This document shows positions 24,291-33,523 of a stretch of 35,853 nt of DNA, piece after piece. Below the pieces are notes generated by a model that saw only the letters and a program-made list of their open reading frames with translations, did not search any database and was not told the origin of the DNA. Origin of the DNA: DAONLM01 sp035406685. GTDB taxonomy: Bacteria; Spirochaetota; GWE2-31-10; MWDO01. How positions within the stretch are numbered: the first letter of the stretch is position 1; the number at the start of each line of letters is the position of its first letter. The stretch is taken from assembly GCA_035406685.1 (NCBI GenBank), contig DAONLM010000005.1, forward strand, positions 1-35,853. The letters are read 5' to 3'. A program made the translations under genes and the position numbers.

Positions 24291-26589
24291 TAATGATTTT
24301 GATGTAATAATAATAGGTTCTGGACTCGGTTCTTTAACAACAGCCTCGTTATTAACAAAAATTAATAAAAAAAGAGTATTGGTATTAGAAAAACATTATG
24401 AAATAGGCGGACTTACCCATGAATTTAAAAGAGGTCCTTATAGCTGGGATGTGGGACTTCATTATGTTGGAAATTTATCTGCAAGAGCGTTTGATAGTGT
24501 TGGAATGAGGCTATTTTCTTTTATTACTGATAATAATCTTAAATGGAATAATATGCCAGAAATTTTTGAAAAATTAGTATTTCCAGATATGAGAATAGAT
24601 ATAAGAGAGTCTAAAAAAGGATATATGGAGAGTCTACTGGAGAAATTCCCGCATGAAAAAAAGGCAATTAAGAAATATATAAAAGATGTGTATAAAATTC
24701 GAAAATGGTATCTCCTTTATTTTTTTTCGAGATTTCTTAGATTTCCATTAAATTATATATTTCAATTTTTTTCTCTTTTTTATAAGAAAAAGGCATTGAT
24801 GACAACAAAAGAGTATCTTGACAAAAATATTAAAAATGAGAAATTAAAGGCTGTTTTAGCAGCAAGATGGGGGAATTATGGACTTACTCCATCTGACAGC
24901 TCTTTTGCTATACATTCACTTGTTGAACATCATTATTATAGTGGTGGAATGTTTCCAGATGGTGGGTCAGAAAAGATTGCTACATTTATTGAAAATTCTT
25001 TAGAAAAGTATGGAAGTAGAATAGTAACAAGTCATGAGGTCACAGAAATTATTGTTAAAAATGGTAAGGCAATCGGTGTTAAAGTAAAAGATTTATCACA
25101 AAAAGAGCCAGAGATAAAAGAATTTTATGCCCCAATTATAATCTCTGGTGCTGGTTCCCAGATAACATATCTTAATCTTTTAAAAAATTACGATTTTAAA
25201 ATTCAGAATCAACTTAAGAATTTTAAGAAGAGTTATAGCGGCCTAAATTTATATCTTGGATTAAAAGATTCACCGGAGAAATTAGGGATAAAGGGAGAGA
25301 ATTACTGGATAATTCAAGGATATGAACTTGATATTTTTGATAGAAAACATCTTGATGTGGTAAATGGCAATCCAGTATACTGTTTTTTATCTTTTCCATC
25401 AATAAAGAGTGGCAAAAAGGGAGGGCATACTGCTGATGTGGTAACAATGATGCCTTATGACTTTTTTGAAAACTGGAAGGATGGTAAATGGAAGAATTAT
25501 GAGAAAGAGTATTATGAATTAAAGGAAAAAATAAGCGAAAATCTTTTAAATATAATAGAAAAGCATATACCAGGTTTTAAAGATCTTGTTGTGTATAAGG
25601 AATTGGCATCACCTCTTACCTTTGAATTTTTTACAGGAAGAATGGGAGGCTCTTTTTATGGGCTTCCAGCAACGCCAGAGAGATTTAAGATAAAAGATTT
25701 AAAGGTAAAAACCCCAATTAAAAATCTCTATTTGACTGGAACAGATATACTTAGTAATGGAATATTGCCGGCACTTATGAGTGGTATGGCTACAGTGAGT
25801 TATTTAAATGGTTTTTTTGGCATTATAAAGGTAATGAGTAAAGTGTTTAGTTATGATCCATTGAAGAAATTAGAGATAAAGACTGATAATCATATTTTTA
25901 TTGATAAAAAATATGGAACTCTTGTAAAAAAGACATTTATTTCAGAAAATATAGTAGAACTCATATATAAATTTAATGAAAAACTAAATTTTATCCCGGG
26001 TCAGCATATAAAATTAAAGGTAGGGATAGCCGAATGGAGAGCATATTCTGTGGCAAAAATAGATAATGATCAATTGTCCCTTGTTATTGATATTCGTCCG
26101 GGTGGGCATGGAGCAAATTATGTAAAAAATATTGAGGTTGGAACAACTTCTCTTTTTAGATTGCCTTTAACAGATATGACTTTTAAAAATACAGATAACA
26201 ATATAATGTTTATTGCTACTGGTACCGGACTTATACCTTTTTTACATATTATTGATGAGATGAAAAAAAATAATTTAAAAAATAAAATCATTATTCTTTT
26301 TGGATGTTTAACCGAAAAGGATAACTGGGTTGAAAATTATATTAAGCCTTATTTAGATGAGATGAATATAGAATTATATATTTATATAGAAAAACCGATA
26401 TCAGAAGAGAGTATAAACAATAAAAACATTATTAAAGGACGAGTAACAGATTTTATTAATGAGAAATTTATTAAAGAGCACCATTATAATGTAAAGGATT
26501 TTGATTTTTATGTTTGCGGTCATCCAAATATGACTACATCTACTGTGAAATTGTTGAGATCTCTTGGCTCTAATAATGTTTATTATTAA
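24280..26589 (+). CDS. Fusion: retinol-saturase/CrtI-like flavoprotein plus ferredoxin-reductase-like domain
   Basis: The protein has 769 residues. Residues 1 to about 530 form a phytoene-desaturase/retinol-saturase-type FAD enzyme: VIIIGSGLGSLTTASLL, then EKHYEIGGLTHEF, DVGLHYVG, FPDGGSEKIA, and the C-terminal FAD segment NLYLTGTDILSNGILPALMS. Residues about 540-769 form a second flavin domain of the FNR family: PGQHIKLKV near 573, RAYSVA near 587, nucleotide motif ATGTGLIPFLHI near 645, and CGHPNMTTSTVKLLRSLG at the end. No 2Fe-2S domain is seen. The layout suggests NAD(P)H-driven reduction of a polyene or other hydrophobic substrate in one polypeptide. No carotenoid genes are nearby. The ATG overlaps mnmG. 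Confidence 0.8.
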   Translation: MKNNNDFDVIIIGSGLGSLTTASLLTKINKKRVLVLEKHYEIGGLTHEFKRGPYSWDVGLHYVGNLSARAFDSVGMRLFSFITDNNLKWNNMPEIFEKLVFPDMRIDIRESKKGYMESLLEKFPHEKKAIKKYIKDVYKIRKWYLLYFFSRFLRFPLNYIFQFFSLFYKKKALMTTKEYLDKNIKNEKLKAVLAARWGNYGLTPSDSSFAIHSLVEHHYYSGGMFPDGGSEKIATFIENSLEKYGSRIVTSHEVTEIIVKNGKAIGVKVKDLSQKEPEIKEFYAPIIISGAGSQITYLNLLKNYDFKIQNQLKNFKKSYSGLNLYLGLKDSPEKLGIKGENYWIIQGYELDIFDRKHLDVVNGNPVYCFLSFPSIKSGKKGGHTADVVTMMPYDFFENWKDGKWKNYEKEYYELKEKISENLLNIIEKHIPGFKDLVVYKELASPLTFEFFTGRMGGSFYGLPATPERFKIKDLKVKTPIKNLYLTGTDILSNGILPALMSGMATVSYLNGFFGIIKVMSKVFSYDPLKKLEIKTDNHIFIDKKYGTLVKKTFISENIVELIYKFNEKLNFIPGQHIKLKVGIAEWRAYSVAKIDNDQLSLVIDIRPGGHGANYVKNIEVGTTSLFRLPLTDMTFKNTDNNIMFIATGTGLIPFLHIIDEMKKNNLKNKIIILFGCLTEKDNWVENYIKPYLDEMNIELYIYIEKPISEESINNKNIIKGRVTDFINEKFIKEHHYNVKDFDFYVCGHPNMTTSTVKLLRSLGSNNVYY

Positions 26590-26599
26590 ATAAGTAAAT

Positions 26600-26636
26600 T
26601 AGATAAAATTAAAAATTTAAAATTTATCTATTTTTT
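26600..26636 (+). terminator. Possible terminator after the fusion oxidoreductase gene
   Basis: TAGATAAA (26600-26607) and TTTATCTA (26623-26630) form a perfect 8-base stem with a long A+T loop, followed by six T. It has only one G-C pair per arm, so it is a weak candidate. Confidence 0.4.
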
Positions 26637-26667
26637 ATAAAAAATAATTTATTATTTTAAAATTTTG

Positions 26668-26676
26668 TGTTATAAT
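26668..26676 (+). promoter_or_regulatory. Extended -10 promoter of the GHKL-like gene
   Basis: TGTTATAAT gives an extended -10 (TG-N-TATAAT; hexamer at 26671-26676). The -35 position (26648-26653, TTTATT) is poor. The leader would be about 37 bases. Confidence 0.55.
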
Positions 26677-26719
26677 TTGAGAGAGAGATAATCTATGTGA
26701 GAAGAGTGGTGTTTTAAGA

Positions 26720-27541
26720 ATGGGTGTTAGACGAGAGAGAGAAAAGATATATAGATATCAGGAAATATATAACTCTTTAAAATTTTTTCATGGAAAAAAT
26801 GTATTTAAATTTTATGGTAAGACTACAAACTGGGAAGAGATAGAGATAATAAGTAGAATTTTTTATAAGAAACTGGAAGAATTGTTATATGGAAGAGAAC
26901 TTATAGATTTAATTCATGAAAAGTCTTTAAAAAGAATTCTTGAAAAAAATAATCTTTTAGATAAGACTTTTTTTGATGTAATAAAAGAGAGAAAGTATCA
27001 CTTAGAAGCAGTAAATATTCTTGTTATGCATGTTTTTGATTATATCTATTATCATATCAAAAGAGAACTACCATATATAAAAGTATTAAGTCAAATTTCA
27101 AATTCTGTGAGTGAATTACTGGAAAATACATATAAATATACATCAGGCGAATTTTGTATTACTACCTGTTTGAAGCCTGATCAGAAAAATCCACTTATTA
27201 TCAAGATAGAGAATAGCTATAACAATTTTGACAATGAGGTAAAGAGTAATTTAGAGGCTTTACAGAGAGCAATAGATGAAATAAATAGTTTTGAAGATCC
27301 AAATCAGGCTTTTATGAATGCCATAAAAACAAAATTTAATGAAGAGGATAACGAAGAAAAAAAACAGTCAAGATTAGGTTTTGCTAAAATCAGGATCGAT
27401 ACGAATGCAAGTATAAAGTTAACATTAAATTCAACTCATTTTGGTGAGAAAGGAATAACGATAGTTCTTGCGATTCCAATTAAGGTATATTCAAGAGGGG
27501 AGATTATAGAGAGTTATAAAAGAATTTTTACTAAGAATTAA
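26720..27541 (+). CDS. GHKL-like ATP-binding protein (possible SiaB/DUF6272-type), uncertain
   Basis: The protein has 273 residues, with no membrane segment. An N-terminal segment FHGKNVFKFYGKTTNWEEIE is followed by helices. Around residue 136 is an N-box-like SVSELLENTYKYTSGEF, the clearest link to GHKL ATPases. Later come IIKIENSYNN (a G1-like strand without the DxGxG glycines) and RLGFAKIRIDTNASI. The general layout recalls DUF6272/SiaB-type kinases, but I cannot confirm this. The usual Gly-rich lid is missing. It lies directly before a chemoreceptor gene (76-base gap), so a signalling role is inferred. The ribosome binding site is weak. Confidence 0.5.
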   Translation: MGVRREREKIYRYQEIYNSLKFFHGKNVFKFYGKTTNWEEIEIISRIFYKKLEELLYGRELIDLIHEKSLKRILEKNNLLDKTFFDVIKERKYHLEAVNILVMHVFDYIYYHIKRELPYIKVLSQISNSVSELLENTYKYTSGEFCITTCLKPDQKNPLIIKIENSYNNFDNEVKSNLEALQRAIDEINSFEDPNQAFMNAIKTKFNEEDNEEKKQSRLGFAKIRIDTNASIKLTLNSTHFGEKGITIVLAIPIKVYSRGEIIESYKRIFTKN

Positions 27542-27617
27542 GAAATTATTAATATATAGCTTCAATTAATTTAAATTAAAGAAATTGTTGTTGTATTATT
27601 ATTTAAAAGGGGAAAAA

Positions 27618-29510
27618 ATGAATAAAGATATCCATTTTATTAAAAAGATAATTACTGTAAATGTAGTTGTTCCATTAATCACTTTTATTTATTCACAGAC
27701 ACTTTTTAATATTTATAATCCATACATGCCGTATCCTCTATTTGAAAGAATTTTATTAGCGACAGTAAAGAATATATTTGTTATTGTATTTATTGTTGTG
27801 GATATACCTGCTGCGATTTTTATAGGCTACTACTTAAAACCATTAAAAGATGCTTTATCCAATCATGATTTAATAGAAAAAGCAAGAAAAAGAATCGCTA
27901 CTGTTCCTTTTGTTATTTTATTAATATATCTTGCAGGTTATCTTTCTGCCCCTATTGTTGCATATTCAATGCCGAGTGGTGTGCAATTAAATAAATTCAG
28001 TATTGTCTTTATGCTTTCCCTTTTTTGTGGAATATTTGCTTCAAGTTTTGCACTATTTTATATTGATTCTATAATGCTAAAAGTAAAAAAACTTTATGGA
28101 ATGTATACTCTTAAAGAAGAGCAAAAGGAGATATCTTTAAATATAAAATATATTATAAGTGTTTTTTCTTTATCTTTATTAGTATTTAGTGTAATTCTCT
28201 ATGTTAGTTATTACTACTATATAAAACAGAATAATGCTGATACTGGCAATTTTATCTTGAATGCTACGATAAATGCCTTTATTCTTGCTATAGTAGGTAT
28301 TATTCAAATTCTTATTCTTAATAAAAATGTTTATGATACAATAAATAATATAAGGAAGGCGATCATTTCTATAGTTGAGGGGAATTGTGATCTTTCAAAA
28401 AGAATAGATATATCAAGTTTTGATGAACTTGGTTTCTTAACCAGTGATGTTAATAAATTGCTTGATTTCTTGAACAATATGATAAACAAAATTGATAATA
28501 TTTCTAAAAATATTCAGGAGTCAAATAAATTTTTGTTGGATGCGATTAATAATAATAATAATGTATTCAATGGTTTTATTGAATCTATTAATGATATAAT
28601 AGAAGGGATAAGTGGTGACTTTCATAATTTAAGAAAGATGCAAGGCATATCAGAAAAACTTACTCAAAATACAGATACAATAAATAAGGCTATTATAAAT
28701 CAAACACATTCTGTATCAGAGGCATCGAGTTCTATTGAAGAGATGACTGCTAATATTCATAAGGTTGCTGATATTACAATAAATGCAAATAATGATTTTA
28801 AAAAACTTTTAAATATAATAGAAAAAGGTAAGAATAGCTTACAGGATGCGATAAAATCAATTAATGTGATTCAGAATTCCAGTAAAGATTTTCTTGGATT
28901 TATAAATACCATTTCTGATATATCTGAAAGAATAAAACTTCTTGCAATAAATGCCTCTATTGAGGCTGCAAGAGCTGGCAAGTCCGGGGAAGGATTTGCA
29001 GTTGTTGCCCTTGAAGTAAGAAAGCTTTCAGAGGCAAGTAGTAATAGTGTGCAGAATATTGAATTTAAGTTGAATGAGATGAATGAAAAAATAATGGAGG
29101 GAACAGAAAAAATAAATACAACGGCAAAGATAATAGAAAATTTTTTTGTTAATACAGAAAAATCTATAAAATTATTTGATGAGATAACAGAGACAATGAG
29201 AGAGCAGGAGGCTGGCACAAAATCTATTGAGGAATCAAGTGAAGAGGTGCTAAACAGCAATTCTGTCTTATCTGAACTTGCTAAAAATAATGAAGAGATT
29301 GTAAATGAGATGAAAACTATTTCTGATTATTTCTATACATCTACGCAAAGTATATACCTCCTTACTCAACAGCAAAAAGAGAAAAATCAGGAACTTGTTA
29401 AGATTAATGATAATCTTTTAAATAGCTCTCTTTTATTAAAAAATAGTATTGAAAAATTAGATAGCATTTTGAAAGAATTTATCGCCTTACAAAAAAATGA
29501 GAATTCTTAA
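27618..29510 (+). CDS. Methyl-accepting chemotaxis protein with membrane-embedded N-terminus
   Basis: The protein has 630 residues from the ATG preceded by AAAAGGGGA; an upstream in-frame start lacks an SD. About six hydrophobic helices occupy residues 10-235, with no sizeable periplasmic sensor domain. A HAMP-like region follows (SIVEGNCDLSKRIDISSFDE). The cytoplasmic four-helix bundle has its hairpin tip near 435-465: ISERIKLLAINASIEAARAG, then GEGFAVVALEVRKLSEAS. The tip reads VALEVR where most receptors have VADEVR. It should couple to CheA/CheW and steer the flagella. The ligand or physical stimulus is unknown; the membrane part itself may sense. Confidence 0.9.
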   Translation: MNKDIHFIKKIITVNVVVPLITFIYSQTLFNIYNPYMPYPLFERILLATVKNIFVIVFIVVDIPAAIFIGYYLKPLKDALSNHDLIEKARKRIATVPFVILLIYLAGYLSAPIVAYSMPSGVQLNKFSIVFMLSLFCGIFASSFALFYIDSIMLKVKKLYGMYTLKEEQKEISLNIKYIISVFSLSLLVFSVILYVSYYYYIKQNNADTGNFILNATINAFILAIVGIIQILILNKNVYDTINNIRKAIISIVEGNCDLSKRIDISSFDELGFLTSDVNKLLDFLNNMINKIDNISKNIQESNKFLLDAINNNNNVFNGFIESINDIIEGISGDFHNLRKMQGISEKLTQNTDTINKAIINQTHSVSEASSSIEEMTANIHKVADITINANNDFKKLLNIIEKGKNSLQDAIKSINVIQNSSKDFLGFINTISDISERIKLLAINASIEAARAGKSGEGFAVVALEVRKLSEASSNSVQNIEFKLNEMNEKIMEGTEKINTTAKIIENFFVNTEKSIKLFDEITETMREQEAGTKSIEESSEEVLNSNSVLSELAKNNEEIVNEMKTISDYFYTSTQSIYLLTQQQKEKNQELVKINDNLLNSSLLLKNSIEKLDSILKEFIALQKNENS

Positions 29511-29557
29511 TGTTAAAAAATTTTTATTTCTAATGTTTTATAAAAAATGTTTACTAT

Positions 29558-29586
29558 TTGAAAAGTTTTTATTATATTATTAATAA
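29558..29586 (+). promoter_or_regulatory. Candidate promoter of the FapA gene cluster
   Basis: TTGAAA (29558-29563), 17-base spacer, TAATAA (29581-29586), in the 137-base gap before the FapA gene. The match is moderate in very A+T-rich sequence. Confidence 0.35.
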
Positions 29587-29647
29587 AATACTATTTTATT
29601 ACGAAGATTAATAATAAAGTTTCTATTTTGAAGAAGATGGAATAATA

Positions 29648-31579
29648 ATGAAAAGATTAAAAGAGATATTAAAAAAATTGTTAGAAGAAGAAGATAATGT
29701 CTCAAGTATTGAAGTAACAGGTGACTCATTAGAATCTGCTCTTGAGAAAGCCTGTGAACAATTGGGAGTTAGTATTGCTGAGATAGACTATGAGATAAAA
29801 GAGTTTGGTACAAAAGGTCTTTTTGGAGTTGGTAAAAAAGATTTTAAGATTCAAGTTTATAAATCTAAGGCTAAAACTGAGATTTTACAGAATATATTAA
29901 CACCAGAGATAGAGGGCGGAGGTCCAGAAGTTGAAGTAGAAAAGATTATCGACAGAGATTCTGAAGCATTTTTAAGAGTTACATCAAGAGGAGTTTTATT
30001 AAAAGTTACCCCAGCGGTAGGTAAAGGGAGAAAGATTTCAGAAGCAGAAGTATTCAATATTATTGCAACTCGTGGGGTTACTAATTTTGATAGAGATCTT
30101 GTAAAAAAAGTAATTAAAAATTCTGCTGGTGAATATGTTAAAATAGGTGAAATGCCACTCAATGTTGTTAACGATGCTACTGCATCTGTTCAGATATCAA
30201 GTGATGAGATGAAGGCTTATCTTATTATGACTCCACCAAAATTAGGTGGATTTGATTTAGAAATGGATGAAATAAGAAATATCTTAAAGAGTAATGGCGT
30301 TGTGGTTGGAATTAAAGAGGATGTTTTGAATAGAATAATAGACTATCCAATATATAATGATCCTATCTTAATAGCAGAAGGTATAAAGCCCAAAAATGGG
30401 AAGGATGCAGAAATTCATTATAATTTTAATGTAAATAAAGATGAAATTCATTTTACAGAAGAGGATGGAAGGGTAGATTTTAAAAATCTTAATATTGTTC
30501 AGAATGTTGTTGCCGGGCAGGTTCTTGCCATTAAAGAAAAGGCTACAATTGGGGAGCCTGGTAGAACTGTTACAAATAAAATTATACCACAAAAAGTTGG
30601 TAAGGATTGTCAGTTACTCGCTGGTAGAAATTGTCATGTGACTGAAGATGGATTACAGGTTATTGCAGATAAGAATGGTCAGGTAACCTTAACAGCAAAC
30701 AAGATAAATGTAGAAGAGGTTTTAACTATCAATGGAGATGTAAATTTAAAGACTGGAAATATAATTTTTCTTGGAACAGTTATTATTCAGGGAAATGTTG
30801 AGGATGGTTTTAGTGTTAAGGCTGCTGGTAATATAGAAATACATGGTAGTGTCGGAAAATGTGAACTGGATGCAGAAGGAGATATAATTATATCACAGGG
30901 TGTTCAGGGTAAGAATGAAGGCTTTATAAGGACTGGAAAGTGTCTGTATGCAAAATTTTTACAGGATGTTAAAGTAGATGCTGCTGATAGTGTTTATGTT
31001 CAGGATAGTATAATGCACTCTTTTATCGATGCCACAAAAGAGGTAACAATTGTAGGTAAAAGAGCAAAGATAGTTGGTGGAAGGATAAGAGCAGGAGAAT
31101 TGGTTAAGACAAAAGAGATAGGAAGTGTTTCTGGGGCTGAGACTATTATAGAAGTTGGTATTGATCCTAAGAAGAAGCAGAGACTTGTAGAATTAGAAGA
31201 GGAGAGAACAAAGGCATATAAAGATCTTGAGCCAATAACTACTAATTTAAATGGTCTTGAAGACATGAAAAAAAGATTAAAGAATTTGCCACCAGAAAAA
31301 GAGGAGATATATGTTAAATTGATAAATGAATCAAAGAGATTAAATAATTTAATTCAACAGTTACAGGAAGAGATAGATGAGATAAATAATTATCTTTCTG
31401 GATTAAAGACAAAAGGTAAAGTAATTGCTTCAAAGCTTGTTCAGCCAGGAGTTAAAATTTATATTAAGAATTCTTTCTTGAATGTAAAAACAGAATATAA
31501 AAAAGTTGTCTTTGTATTACAGGGTACTGAAATTAATGTTGTCCCTTATACAGAAGATGACAAAGAAAGAGAAAGATAA
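29648..31579 (+). CDS. FapA/DUF342 protein with N-terminal Jag-type domain
   Basis: The protein has 643 residues. The first about 75 residues form a Jag_N-type domain (SLESALEKACEQLGVSIAEI, then FGTKGLFGVGKKDFKI). Then follow the FapA segments: GVLLKVTPAVGKGRKISEAE, VAGQVLAIKEKATIGEPGRT, and a beta-helical repeat region (VNLKTGNIIFLGTVIIQGNV, IEIHGSVG, DSIMHSFIDAT-type turns). A coiled coil at about 500-585 and a short beta tail end the protein. DUF342/FapA proteins are polymer-forming cytoskeletal-like proteins linked to flagellar genes in several bacteria. The exact role is unclear. It begins a four-gene run. Confidence 0.85.
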   Translation: MKRLKEILKKLLEEEDNVSSIEVTGDSLESALEKACEQLGVSIAEIDYEIKEFGTKGLFGVGKKDFKIQVYKSKAKTEILQNILTPEIEGGGPEVEVEKIIDRDSEAFLRVTSRGVLLKVTPAVGKGRKISEAEVFNIIATRGVTNFDRDLVKKVIKNSAGEYVKIGEMPLNVVNDATASVQISSDEMKAYLIMTPPKLGGFDLEMDEIRNILKSNGVVVGIKEDVLNRIIDYPIYNDPILIAEGIKPKNGKDAEIHYNFNVNKDEIHFTEEDGRVDFKNLNIVQNVVAGQVLAIKEKATIGEPGRTVTNKIIPQKVGKDCQLLAGRNCHVTEDGLQVIADKNGQVTLTANKINVEEVLTINGDVNLKTGNIIFLGTVIIQGNVEDGFSVKAAGNIEIHGSVGKCELDAEGDIIISQGVQGKNEGFIRTGKCLYAKFLQDVKVDAADSVYVQDSIMHSFIDATKEVTIVGKRAKIVGGRIRAGELVKTKEIGSVSGAETIIEVGIDPKKKQRLVELEEERTKAYKDLEPITTNLNGLEDMKKRLKNLPPEKEEIYVKLINESKRLNNLIQQLQEEIDEINNYLSGLKTKGKVIASKLVQPGVKIYIKNSFLNVKTEYKKVVFVLQGTEINVVPYTEDDKERER

Positions 31580-31594
31580 CATTAAGGATTTTTT

Positions 31595-31945
31595 ATGGCT
31601 ATAAATCCACTTGAATTACAGACTTTATTTTCTCAAATAAACAATGCCGGAAAGATTCAATCCACAAAAGAGGTTGAACTATTAAAGCAGGAGATTGCCA
31701 ATAGTGAAATTATGAAAAAAAGCGAAAAAGAGTCAGAAGATGTCCCTGAGACTAAAAATCTTGATTCTCATTTTTCTAAGATAAATGAACAGGAGAAAAA
31801 GAAAAAAGAAAATAAAGAGAAAAAGAATCTTAAACAGGATATAGAAAATGAAGAAAAGATAGAAGAAGATAATGAAGAAGATGAAAAAAATAAAAAGAAT
31901 AAAATAGATCCTTATCTTGGAAATAAAATAGATATATTAGGGTAA
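31595..31945 (+). CDS. Small highly charged hypothetical protein
   Basis: The protein has 116 residues. A hydrophobic-patterned start (MAINPLELQTLFSQINNAGK) is followed by a Lys/Glu/Asn-rich, probably disordered middle. It ends with a conserved-looking tail, DPYLGNKIDILG. AAGGA precedes the ATG, and it lies 15 bases after the FapA gene, so it should be co-expressed. I do not recognise a domain. The structured ends and disordered linker suggest an adaptor for a larger complex, but this is speculation. Confidence 0.7.
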   Translation: MAINPLELQTLFSQINNAGKIQSTKEVELLKQEIANSEIMKKSEKESEDVPETKNLDSHFSKINEQEKKKKENKEKKNLKQDIENEEKIEEDNEEDEKNKKNKIDPYLGNKIDILG

Positions 31946-31948
31946 TAT

Positions 31949-32728
31949 TTGAAGAAATACTTTTTAATTTCAATTTTAACAATTTTTTTTATTTTCTCTA
32001 ATTATGGATTAAGTTATAAAAATCCATTCTGGATTAAGAGTGATAAAGTAGTAAAAATAAAGAATTTTAAATTGAATTCTATTATTTTATATTCCAATAT
32101 TTCGTATGATTTTATTAATGGGATAAGAAATGGGATCTTTTATGAACTTAATTTCTCTTTTGATTTTTCTAATTATTTTTTTATTAATTCTAATTTAAGA
32201 CTGGGAGAGAATGTTCCTTTATTAAAAGTTGTTAATATAAAGCTTGATTTTAATCCATTGTCAGTTTTTGCTTTTAGTTTGTCTTATAGATTAAAATCTT
32301 TTTATGATGAAAGAATTTTAGAACATAATATTATTTTTTTGACTAAAGAGATAATCAATACTTCAAAATTTTATAAAATGGAGTTTATTCAGGGGTTTAA
32401 TTTTAGGTTTATAGATCTAGATACAATTGACTATGGAATAGTTTATAAAAGAGATTTTTTATTTAATTATTTTATACTATGGGGAATTAAGATTTTATTT
32501 AATCCATTATATTTTTATTCTGTGGGCATAGATATCTCTAATTTTAATGATACTGAAATTTTTTCTCAAAATTACTGGCAGTTTGAAATAATTAATTATT
32601 TTCATCTACCTTATAAAATTTCATTATATTTAAACGGCGGTGGCGGTTTTTCTGGTAGTTTCCCCTTTGCTGGTATTCTTAATAGATTATTTTTTACATT
32701 GGGGGTTAGATATGAGATTAAAATTTAA
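31949..32728 (+). CDS. Probable outer-membrane beta-barrel protein
   Basis: The protein has 259 residues. The start is read as TTG four bases after the preceding gene; no strong SD is present, so coupling is likely. A signal peptide (MKKYFLISILTIFFIFSNYG) is followed by alternating aromatic/hydrophobic strands throughout (for example FYELNFSFDFSNYFFINSNL). It ends GVRYEIKI, like the final strand of a barrel. The composition is rich in Phe, Tyr and Asn. No family is recognised. It overlaps the following phosphoesterase gene by 17 bases. Confidence 0.6.
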   Translation: MKKYFLISILTIFFIFSNYGLSYKNPFWIKSDKVVKIKNFKLNSIILYSNISYDFINGIRNGIFYELNFSFDFSNYFFINSNLRLGENVPLLKVVNIKLDFNPLSVFAFSLSYRLKSFYDERILEHNIIFLTKEIINTSKFYKMEFIQGFNFRFIDLDTIDYGIVYKRDFLFNYFILWGIKILFNPLYFYSVGIDISNFNDTEIFSQNYWQFEIINYFHLPYKISLYLNGGGGFSGSFPFAGILNRLFFTLGVRYEIKI

Positions 32729-33518
32729 AATTTTATTTTTAGTTATCTTTTTTTTAAGTTGCGACTATTTTGATCCATCTGGTTTTTTTTGCACAGTAAG
32801 TATTGATGAAAGATTTAAGGAAAATCAAAAATTACCACCTATCAATCCTCCTTCTTTAATTAATGATAAAGAATTCTCATTTTTACTAATAACAGATACT
32901 CACTATTATAAAGAACAGTTAAATTATATAAAAGATATTGAGGCAAAAAAGGATGAATTTAAAATTGATTTTATAATAATAAATGGGGATATTGTCCAGA
33001 GTGGACTAAAGAGTCAATATGAACTTGCGAAAGAGGATTTTAAGAATAGTTCTATACCAATATACACAACAATAGGCAATCATGATATTTATAATAATGG
33101 TTATATTTTTTATAAAGAATATTTTGGAAAAAGTATATATGATTTTAAAATAGATACTCTCCATTTGATTTTTTTAGATACAGCAAATGGTACCTTAGGA
33201 AGTTTACAATTGAAGTATTTAGAAGATATATTAAAGAATTCTAACAGTAAGAATAAAATAGTATTTACACATTATAATTTAATTGAAGAAGAGTTTGGTT
33301 CTTTTACCTCATATTCCTATTCTGACGAAGTGTATAAAATATTTTCCCTTTTTGAAAAATATAATGTAAATTTTTGTATTTCAGGCCATATACATAGTTT
33401 TTACTTAACAGAAATAAGAGGGACTACTTATATCTCTTTAACAAATATGGCTTCTTCTTCAAATAATCATATTATTTTTAGATATAAAAATGGTTTATTA
33501 AAATATGAAATTTTTTAA
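32712..33518 (+). CDS. Calcineurin-like metallophosphoesterase lipoprotein
   Basis: The protein has 268 residues from the ATG at 32712; an upstream in-frame start would destroy the signal sequence. The lipobox is FFLSC, with Cys16. All motifs of the two-metal phosphoesterase fold are present: ITDTHYY near residue 60, NGDIV near 91, GNHD at about 121-124, THYN near 186 and SGHIHS near 224. It should hydrolyse a phosphoester outside the inner membrane; the substrate is unknown. It overlaps the barrel-like gene and ends 5 bases before the convergent UPF0316 gene. Confidence 0.85.
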   Translation: MRLKFKILFLVIFFLSCDYFDPSGFFCTVSIDERFKENQKLPPINPPSLINDKEFSFLLITDTHYYKEQLNYIKDIEAKKDEFKIDFIIINGDIVQSGLKSQYELAKEDFKNSSIPIYTTIGNHDIYNNGYIFYKEYFGKSIYDFKIDTLHLIFLDTANGTLGSLQLKYLEDILKNSNSKNKIVFTHYNLIEEEFGSFTSYSYSDEVYKIFSLFEKYNVNFCISGHIHSFYLTEIRGTTYISLTNMASSSNNHIIFRYKNGLLKYEIF

Positions 33519-33523
33519 TTCTA

